NCBI GenBank assembly: GCA_024278415.1
Contig: JAJRTI010000184.1
Coordinates: 1-29,955, forward strand
Length of the DNA stretch: 29,955 nt
Direction: 5' to 3'
DNA from: Planctomycetota bacterium
GTDB taxonomy: Bacteria > Planctomycetota > Brocadiia > JAJRTI01
Below the pieces are notes generated by a model, which worked only from the letters and a program-made list of their open reading frames with translations, was not told the origin of the DNA and ran no database searches. The stretch's first letter is position 1; each line of letters begins with the position of its first letter. Positions 24,225 to 29,955 of this stretch are shown here, one piece after another. The position numbers were made by a program, and so were the translations under genes.

Positions 24225-26056
24225 GTGACATCCAGATCTGGACCTACATCATCGTTGGGCTGACCTTTGCGCTCTACATCGGTATTGCAATCTGGTCGCG
24301 CGTGCGCACAACCGCCGGCTTCTACATCGCGGGCCGCGGCGTTTCCGCGCTCACGAACGGCATGGCGACGGCCGCCGGCTGGATGAGCGCGGCGTCGTTC
24401 ATCTCCATGGCCGGCCTCATTTCGTTCATGGGCTATACGGGCGGTGTGTACCTCATGGGGTGGACCGGGGGATACGTGCTGCTCGCCCTCTTGCTCGCGC
24501 CGTACTTGCGCAAGTTTGGCAAGTTCACCGTGCCAGACTTCGTGGGCGACCGATACTATTCGGACGCGGCGCGCATGGTCGCGGTGTTCTGTGCCATCTT
24601 TGTCTCGTTCACGTACGTGGCTGGGCAGATGCGCGGCGTGGGCGTGGTGTTCTCACGATTCCTCGGCGTGGGTGTCAACACCGGTGTGATCATCGGCATG
24701 GTCATCGTGTTCATCTACGCCATCATCGGCGGCATGAAAGGCATCACGTACACCCAAGCGGCCCAATACGTGGTTCTCATCGTGGCCTATCTTATCCCGG
24801 CCATCGCGATCTCGTGGCGAATCACCGGGAATCCGATCCCGCAGTTGGGGTTTGGGTCCAAGGTGCTGGAGGGGCAGAAGGCCGGGCTGTTTCTGCTCGA
24901 TGCCATCAACAGCATCCACCACGACCTGGGGCTGCCGGAGTATACCGGCGCGTTCGTGGCTGGGAAAAAGACGATGATCGACGTGTTCGCCATTGCCATG
25001 GCGCTCATGGTGGGCACCGCGGGGTTGCCCCACGTGATCGTACGCTTCTACACCGTGCCCAGCGTCCGGGCGGCCCGCATCAGCGCGTTTTGGGCGCTCC
25101 TCTTCATCGCGATCCTCTACACCACCGCGCCTGCGGTGGCCGCGTTCGCACGCGTCAATATGATCGAGACGCTCAACGGCAAGACGTACGCGGACGCGCC
25201 GGCGTGGTTCAAGAACTGGGAGAAGACGAACCTGATCGCGTGGGTCGACAAGAACGGCGACGGCAAGATCGACTATCGCCACGATAATCCCAAGCGCAAG
25301 GAACTGCCTCCGTTCTTCGGCAAGCCCGCGGTCGCGGTGGACGCCAGCGGCAAGCCGATTCTCGGCAAGTACGGCCAACGCACGGTCACCAATAAGCTGG
25401 ATAATAGCACGCCCAACGAGCTGTACATCGACCGCGACATCATGGTGCTTGCCAACCCTGAGATCGCGAACCTGCCCGCCTGGGTCGTGGCGCTTGTCGC
25501 CGCGGGCGGGTTGGCCGCCGCGCTATCGACCGCGGCCGGCCTTCTGTTGGTCATCGCAACCTCTATCTCACACGACCTGTTCAAGCGGATCTTCATGCCC
25601 CACATGGAGGAACGGCACGAGTTGATGCTCGCGCGCGTGGCCGCGGGCTTTGCCGTGGTCATGGCCGGCTACTTCGGGATCCACCCCCCTGGCTTCGTCG
25701 CCCAGGTCGTGGCGTTCGCGTTCGGCCTCGCCGCGAGCAGCTTCTTCCCGGTCATCATCCTCGGCATCTTTAGCAAACGCACGACCAAGGAAGGCGCGAT
25801 CGCCGGCATGCTCATCGGCATCCTCTTCACCGGCGCGTACATCATCTACTTCAAGTTCGTCAACCCGGCGGCCAACAACGCGGACCACTGGTTCCTCGGC
25901 ATCAGCCCCGAGGGCATCGGCACGGTCGGCATGCTGCTGAACTTTGCCGTCACGATGGTGGTCACGAAGTTCACCCCTGAGCCGCCGGCAGAGGTGCAGC
26001 AGATCGTGGCGGAGATTCGGTTGCCCCGAGGCTCCCAGCAGGATGCTGCACACTGA
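24221..26056 (+). CDS. Sodium:solute symporter, large subunit (DUF4212-associated type)
   Basis: A 611-aa SSS-superfamily transporter with about 13 membrane helices. GFYIAGRGVSALTNGMATAAGWMSAASFI (33-61) carries the fingerprint of the acetate/ActP-like branch. The Na+-binding helices with GTAGLPHVIVRFYTVP (265-280) and AALSTAAGLLLVIATSISHDL (433-453) are well conserved. A large extramembrane insertion (about 315-405) contains an EF-hand-like loop DKNGDGKIDYRH (343-354). Substrate is probably a short carboxylate such as acetate, by family analogy only. Start overlaps the small subunit's stop. The following gene for a multi-domain sensor begins 38 bp downstream. Confidence 0.93.
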   Translation: MSDIQIWTYIIVGLTFALYIGIAIWSRVRTTAGFYIAGRGVSALTNGMATAAGWMSAASFISMAGLISFMGYTGGVYLMGWTGGYVLLALLLAPYLRKFGKFTVPDFVGDRYYSDAARMVAVFCAIFVSFTYVAGQMRGVGVVFSRFLGVGVNTGVIIGMVIVFIYAIIGGMKGITYTQAAQYVVLIVAYLIPAIAISWRITGNPIPQLGFGSKVLEGQKAGLFLLDAINSIHHDLGLPEYTGAFVAGKKTMIDVFAIAMALMVGTAGLPHVIVRFYTVPSVRAARISAFWALLFIAILYTTAPAVAAFARVNMIETLNGKTYADAPAWFKNWEKTNLIAWVDKNGDGKIDYRHDNPKRKELPPFFGKPAVAVDASGKPILGKYGQRTVTNKLDNSTPNELYIDRDIMVLANPEIANLPAWVVALVAAGGLAAALSTAAGLLLVIATSISHDLFKRIFMPHMEERHELMLARVAAGFAVVMAGYFGIHPPGFVAQVVAFAFGLAASSFFPVIILGIFSKRTTKEGAIAGMLIGILFTGAYIIYFKFVNPAANNADHWFLGISPEGIGTVGMLLNFAVTMVVTKFTPEPPAEVQQIVAEIRLPRGSQQDAAH

Positions 26057-26094
26057 GCCAGGGTGGGTGGCGCAGTGCCGGGTGATGGTTTACC

Positions 26095-28038
26095 ATGGGA
26101 TGCGCCATGACCGGCCCCCCCAACTCGTGCCGCGTGCCCGACCGCGTGGCCGCGCTGCTTGACGAGACCGCGCCGTTTAGCCTGCTCGCACCGGGGCTAC
26201 GCGAGCAGGCGATCGCGGATCTGCTGGTCGAGTATTTCGACCCGGACGAGCAGATCCTCGCCCAGGGCCGCAGGGAGCACGAATTCCTCTACATCGTGGA
26301 ATCGGGCTCCGTGCGGCTGGTGGACAACGAGAACCATCGGCTGGTGGACCTGTGCGGGGAGGGGGACGCGTTCGGGGCTGAGGGACTGCTCGCTGGGCAG
26401 GCCTTGCCGTATGAGGCAGTGGCTGCGGAGCCCACGGTCTGCGCTCTCCTGCCGGCCGCGCGGTTCCACGCACTCTGCCAAGCGGACGAGCAGTTCGCGG
26501 GCTTCTTCGCGGGGAGACCCCAGCCGCCAAAGCGCGAGGCCGAGCCCAGTCCCGACCGCGCGGGAGCGCACCTGCTGTTCGGCACACGCGTGAAGGCGTT
26601 GGCGAGGCGACACCCCCCGACTTGCTCGCGGGACGCAACCGCGCGTGAGGCCGCGCAGCGAATGCGGTCGGACCGGCTCGACGCGATCCTGGTCGTGGAA
26701 GGCGGCCGCGGCGTGGGCATCGTGACGGACACGGACCTGCGGAACAAGGTGGTGGCAGAGGGGGCGCCCGTGGACACGCCCGTGGCTCGGCTGATGAGTT
26801 CGCCGGTCGTGACCGTCGGTGCCGATTCGCTCGTGTTCGACGCGCTCATGGTGATGTCCCGGCGCCGCATCCATCATCTCGTCGTCACTGCGGAGGGCTC
26901 TCCTGACTCTGAGTTGGTCGGCATCTTGTCCGATCAAGACATCGCACATGCGAACGGCCAGAACCCGGCCGCTACCGTGAAGCGCATCGAGAAGGCGCGA
27001 TCCATCCCAGAGCTGGCGCGCATTCGGACTGAGGCCGATGGCCACCTCATGCGGCTCCACCGGCAAGGCGTGCCACCCGCGGCCCTCGTCGAGGTCATTG
27101 CCGAGGTCAACGACCGTCTGACCGTGCGCCTCCTCCAGCTCGCGGAGGCTGACCTCAGGGCTCAGCGCCTTGGCGACGCCGTGGAGCTGCGGTGGGCGTG
27201 GGTCGCGCTCGGCAGCAAGGCCCGGCGGGAAATGGGCGTGCGGGGAGACCAAGACAACGCGATCATCTACGAGGACCCGACCAGCCCCGCGCAGCAGGGG
27301 CGCGCGGACGCGTGGTTCAAGGCCATCGCACAGCGGGTCAACATGGGCCTGGGCGAGTGTGGCTTCGCGTTGTGCAAAGGCTGGGTGATGGCCTCCAACG
27401 ACAAATGGCGGCAACCGCTCAGTTCGTGGAAACGCATCTTCCGCAACTGGATACTCGATCCCGAACCCAAGGCGCTCATGCACGCGTCCATCTTCTTTGA
27501 CCTGCGCGGGGTGTACGGCGACGACGGCCTGGTGGAGGAGCTGAAGGCCGATCTGTGCGACGCGCTGGACCGCGAGCGCGCCTTCCTCACCTTTCTGACG
27601 CATAACGCGTTGAGCAACAAGCCGCCGCTGTCGTTTTTCCGCCGGTTTGTGGTCGACCATTCCGGGGAGTACCAGAACACGCTCGACCTCAAGCTGCACG
27701 GCCTCATGCCGGTGGTCGACATGGCGCGTATCCTTGCGCTGGAGAGCCGGTTCGTGGGCTCCGTGAATACCTTGAACCGCCTACAGGCCGCAGGCGAACG
27801 GCTCCCAGACGCGGCGTCTCTCACGGCCAATGCGGCCGACGCGTATCGCTACTTGCTCGACCTGCGCTTGGAGCACCACTTGGCGATGCTGGAGGCGGGC
27901 CAGAGGCCCAACGACCACATCGCCCCCGGCGCGTTGAGCAAAACTCAGCAGCAGATTCTTCGCGCGGTCTTCTCGACGGTGCAAGACATGCAAGAGCGGC
28001 TGGCCTTCCGCTATGGCGCCCACATGATGGGGCGATGA
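26095..28038 (+). CDS. cNMP-binding/CBS/DUF294 nucleotidyltransferase-like regulator
   Basis: A 647-aa soluble multi-domain protein. Domain order: cyclic-nucleotide-binding fold (about 25-140; FLYIVESGSVRLVD, GEGDAFGAEGLL), two CBS domains (about 165-225 and 232-290), a DUF294 nucleotidyltransferase-like domain (about 340-480) with GSKARRE (373-379) and the acidic GDQDNA (384-389), and the DUF294 C-terminal helical domain (about 510-640). The catalytic-type Asp pair is present, so activity like the GlnD/GlnE family is possible. Cyclic nucleotides or adenylates are likely inputs. It is co-oriented and 38 bp downstream of the symporter, so it may control transport. ATG 26107 is an alternative start; 26095 has GGTGAT upstream. 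Confidence 0.92.
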   Translation: MGCAMTGPPNSCRVPDRVAALLDETAPFSLLAPGLREQAIADLLVEYFDPDEQILAQGRREHEFLYIVESGSVRLVDNENHRLVDLCGEGDAFGAEGLLAGQALPYEAVAAEPTVCALLPAARFHALCQADEQFAGFFAGRPQPPKREAEPSPDRAGAHLLFGTRVKALARRHPPTCSRDATAREAAQRMRSDRLDAILVVEGGRGVGIVTDTDLRNKVVAEGAPVDTPVARLMSSPVVTVGADSLVFDALMVMSRRRIHHLVVTAEGSPDSELVGILSDQDIAHANGQNPAATVKRIEKARSIPELARIRTEADGHLMRLHRQGVPPAALVEVIAEVNDRLTVRLLQLAEADLRAQRLGDAVELRWAWVALGSKARREMGVRGDQDNAIIYEDPTSPAQQGRADAWFKAIAQRVNMGLGECGFALCKGWVMASNDKWRQPLSSWKRIFRNWILDPEPKALMHASIFFDLRGVYGDDGLVEELKADLCDALDRERAFLTFLTHNALSNKPPLSFFRRFVVDHSGEYQNTLDLKLHGLMPVVDMARILALESRFVGSVNTLNRLQAAGERLPDAASLTANAADAYRYLLDLRLEHHLAMLEAGQRPNDHIAPGALSKTQQQILRAVFSTVQDMQERLAFRYGAHMMGR

Positions 28039-28041
28039 GGT

Positions 28042-28785
28042 GTGACGTTGATCGATAGACTGGCCTTCGCGGTGCGCTGCGTCCGGCGGTGGCGCGACCG
28101 TCGCCGCATGCTGGGCTCCCGCGAGGGGGACGCGGTCCTCAACGCCCAGCGCTTGGCTTGGCCCGGTGGGAGTCGGCTGCGGAGCCCATGGCAGCAGGGG
28201 CGCTTTGTCGTCTTCGACACCGAGACCACGGGCCTCGACCCCAAGGCGGACAGGCCAGTCTCCTTGGGCGCGGTCTCGGTGGTGGGGGGGCGTATTGTCG
28301 TGGGCTACACTTTCGAGCGCGTGATTGCTGCGGAAGCCGATCTGTCCCGCCGATCCATCGTTGTTCACGGGTTGACACCCGACCGAGTGGCGCGCGGCAG
28401 CGATCCCGGGCAAGCGGTGGGCGAGTTCCTGCTCTGGGCCGGCGACGCCGTCCTCGTGGCGCACCACGCGGCGTTCGATCTCGCCATGCTCAACTCCGTG
28501 CAGGTCGCCGCACGCGGTTGGCCCATCCAGAACCTCGTGCTCGACACGGCCCATCTGGCGAAGCGCGTGGCCCCTGCCGAAGAGTCTGCCCGCAGCTATA
28601 GCCTCGACCGCCTCCTCGATCGCTATGAGATCCCGCAGTCAGGAGCCAGACACACGGCCTTGGGCGACGCCCTGCTCACCGCAAGGTTGCTCCAGAAGTT
28701 GCTCAAGCGCTTGCACGCGCGGGGGCTCACGAGACTCCTCGATCTTGCCATGCTGGGGCCCGAGGAGCCGCGATCGAGTCATTGA
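28042..28785 (+). CDS. DnaQ-like 3'-5' exonuclease
   Basis: A 247-aa DEDDh exonuclease like the DNA polymerase III epsilon subunit. Exo I is VVFDTETTGLDP (Asp59, Glu61), Exo II HHAAFDLAMLN (Asp146), and Exo III GARHTALGDALLTARLL (His204, Asp209), so all catalytic residues are present. A basic N-terminal extension (RCVRRWRDRRRM) of about 50 residues precedes the domain. It starts 3 bases after the sensor gene stop. GTG 28042 and TTG 28048 are both possible starts; the GAGG at 28037-28040 fits TTG better. Genes of this kind often accompany DUF294/symporter pairs, which points to a linked, non-replicative role (inference). Confidence 0.88.
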   Translation: MTLIDRLAFAVRCVRRWRDRRRMLGSREGDAVLNAQRLAWPGGSRLRSPWQQGRFVVFDTETTGLDPKADRPVSLGAVSVVGGRIVVGYTFERVIAAEADLSRRSIVVHGLTPDRVARGSDPGQAVGEFLLWAGDAVLVAHHAAFDLAMLNSVQVAARGWPIQNLVLDTAHLAKRVAPAEESARSYSLDRLLDRYEIPQSGARHTALGDALLTARLLQKLLKRLHARGLTRLLDLAMLGPEEPRSSH

Positions 28786-28878
28786 GCAGAGAAGCCGACC
28801 GCGAGGAATGGGGCGGGTGGGCGCATGGGTGTAGATCGTTTCATGTGTAGGTGGGTTCAAGGAGCCGCGTCGCGGTCC

Positions 28879-28955
28879 CCTCAACCTCTGGGAGAGGGGT
28901 TAGGGGTGAGGGCGCAAACCCCCATCCCTGCCTTCCCCCAAGGGGGGAAGGAGGC
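28879..28955. repeat. G/C-tract palindromic repeat element
   Basis: CCCCTC and GAGGGG flank a short loop near 28879-28898, followed by GTTAGGGGTGAGGG and then a strong hairpin CCTTCCCCC (28931-28939) with GGGGGAAGG (28943-28951). The wording resembles a dispersed element I have seen in many environmental bacterial genomes (from memory). It directly abuts the gene fragment at 28966. Confidence 0.65.
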
Positions 28956-28965
28956 GGGCGCCGGC

Positions 28966-29094
28966 ACGAATGGCGAGTTCATGATGGGCGGCAAAACTGG
29001 CTTTTTGTGGATTGGCGACGAGAAGGACCGATACGGCGGCGAAGGCCCGGTGCACAAGGTGCGGATTGCGACGCCGCTTTTCGTTAGCGTGTAG
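28966..29094 (+). pseudogene. Fragment of a formylglycine-generating-enzyme-like gene
   Basis: About 42 residues ending in a stop resemble the N-terminal part of the FGE-sulfatase (SUMF1-like) domain: NGEFMMGGKTG, then a DEKDRYGGEGPVHKVRIATP-type segment with the typical GEF-MG and GPVHKV spacing. A full domain needs over 200 residues, so this is a remnant. It is bounded by dispersed repeats on both sides (28879-28955 and 29095-29146). No ribosome binding site or independent start is apparent. Confidence 0.65.
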
Positions 29095-29146
29095 AAATCC
29101 AAAGCAGCGCTGCGCGCTGCCAGCCAAAGCGCCGTCAAGCCGGCGC
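29095..29146. repeat. Double-hairpin dispersed repeat
   Basis: GCAGCGC (29104-29110) pairs with GCGCTGC (29114-29120) and GCGCCG (29129-29134) with CGGCGC (29141-29146). The section AAAGCGCCGTCAAGCCGGCGCACTCC belongs to a type I recall as common in PVC and other environmental genomes. It begins exactly at the stop of the FGE-like fragment. Confidence 0.6.
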
Positions 29147-29180
29147 ACTCCATGTCGCCCGCCTATCGCTACACAGCGAA

Positions 29181-29206
29181 AGGCCCGAGGACGAATCCCC
29201 GGGCCT
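29181..29206 (-). terminator. Terminator hairpin of the cupin-like gene
   Basis: AGGCCCG (29181-29187) pairs with CGGGCCT (29200-29206), with an extra GG/CC inside. On the minus strand the stem is followed by TTTCGCTGTG, a short T-run. It lies about 40 bp beyond the stop of the minus-strand gene. Confidence 0.6.
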
Positions 29207-29245
29207 GCCTCTCAAACCTCTTCGCTCTTTGGCGCCTCTGCGCTT

Positions 29246-29955
29246 CTATTCCGCCGGATACTTCGGGATCATCGGCACGTCCATGTTGATGTCCGGGCCG
29301 AAGAACTTGATGACCTGGAGCGTGGAGTCGCCTGTGTTCTCGATGGTCATGGGCTTCGTCGCGCGGTCATGGGTGACGACGACCTCGTCGAGGCCGAAGT
29401 TGCCGGCCTCGACTTCCATCTCGCCGATCTTGCCTTTGCCCTTCCACACGAGCACCGAGTACACGCCCTTGTCCACGCTTTCGAACGAGCAGCCGGGCGC
29501 GATGTCGACCTTCTTGCCGCTGAACTTCGTGGTGTTGTAGTAGATCCAGTACTCCTTGGCGCCTTCGGTCGCGGTCTCTTCGATGAGCTGCGGCTCGAGG
29601 TGATGGTTGCTGTAGAAGTAAGGATCTCCTGAGATTTCCCAATCGACTTGGTTGAGGACAGCGCGCTCGCCGAGCTTCTCGCGGTTCTCCTGGGTCACGT
29701 CTTTGAAGAGCAGGTCCTTAGGGATGATCTTGCCGCCCACGAGCGCCTGGAGCATCGCGAACACGTCGGAGTCTTCTTGCAGCTCAATGGTCAAAGCTGT
29801 GCCCGGCGCATGGAGGCCGCCGGCCGGCAGATGGAAGCCCTCGCCCGGCACGAGCAGGTAGGCGAACGAATGCTTGAGGATCAGGTCGCTGTCCCAGTCC
29901 TGGAGGTAGGGCAGGAGGATGTCTTGCTTGCCCTGTTCGACGATGTAGGGGTGCA
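29246..29955 (-). CDS. Cupin-like protein, 5'-truncated by window edge
   Basis: At least 236 residues are visible, and the reading frame is open to the window edge, so the start is missing. The strand order and the motif PGEGFHLPAGGLHAPGTALTIELQEDSD (Gly and His spacing of a cupin metal site) suggest a double-stranded beta-helix protein. A second half has CSFESVDKGVYSVLVWKGKGKIG, again cupin-like, so it may be bicupin. I do not recognise the specific family or substrate. On the minus strand it ends at 29246, with a terminator hairpin just downstream. Confidence 0.6.
   Translation of the reverse strand, partial: HPYIVEQGKQDILLPYLQDWDSDLILKHSFAYLLVPGEGFHLPAGGLHAPGTALTIELQEDSDVFAMLQALVGGKIIPKDLLFKDVTQENREKLGERAVLNQVDWEISGDPYFYSNHHLEPQLIEETATEGAKEYWIYYNTTKFSGKKVDIAPGCSFESVDKGVYSVLVWKGKGKIGEMEVEAGNFGLDEVVVTHDRATKPMTIENTGDSTLQVIKFFGPDINMDVPMIPKYPAE

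Noticed and set aside
26197..27699. Minus-strand frame of 500 codons opposite the DUF294 gene
   Set aside because: Composition is antisense-like (rich in His, Arg, Gln) with no domain; the plus-strand protein has four recognisable domains.

Overview
The window is a GC-rich bacterial segment of about 30 kb. It carries densely packed single-copy genes, a V/A-type rather than F-type ATPase operon, and short palindromic or heptad-repeat spacers. Several promoters fit the sigma-70 consensus (TTGACA/T, 16-17 bp, TATAAT/TACAAT). This combination suggests a planctomycete or another PVC-like or neighbouring environmental lineage. There is no rRNA or marker gene that would fix the taxonomy, so that assignment is an inference. 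I saw no CRISPR array, tRNA, prophage or intact transposase.

Layout. 1-271: repeat hairpins and a promoter. 272-3403: a STAS-domain protein, a small two-helix membrane protein (opposite strand), an FmdE-family protein with a zinc ribbon, and a DegT/StrS-type PLP aminotransferase. 3455-9135, all minus strand: a second DegT-family protein, a SPASM-type radical SAM protein, a second radical SAM protein with a Tes/MJ0619-like N-terminal Cys region, and a secreted beta-propeller, probably one transcription unit. 9380-19286, plus strand: a promoter followed by PTS EIIA, then V-ATPase subunits H-C-I-K-F-E-A-B-D, then a universal stress protein. 19385-21911, minus: polynucleotide phosphorylase with a long leader and its own promoter. 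22028-22697, minus: a flavin-reductase-like protein. 22794-23711: a solitary DNA methyltransferase. 23709-28785: a consensus promoter driving a DUF4212 small subunit, a large Na+/solute symporter, a cNMP/CBS/DUF294 nucleotidyltransferase-like sensor and a DnaQ-like exonuclease. 28786-29245: dispersed repeats enclosing a fragment of a formylglycine-generating-enzyme-like gene. 29246-29955: a cupin-like gene cut by the window edge.

How the genes work together. The ATPase block encodes nine recognisable subunits of an ion-translocating rotary machine. Its transcription unit starts with a phosphorylatable EIIA domain and ends with a stress protein, which suggests coupling of ion energetics to PTS phosphorylation state. 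The symporter block may use the resulting ion gradient for uptake of a small organic acid, with the downstream multi-domain sensor as a likely regulator. The minus-strand radical SAM/aminotransferase block looks like an uncharacterised biosynthetic or modification pathway and is the least explained part of the window.
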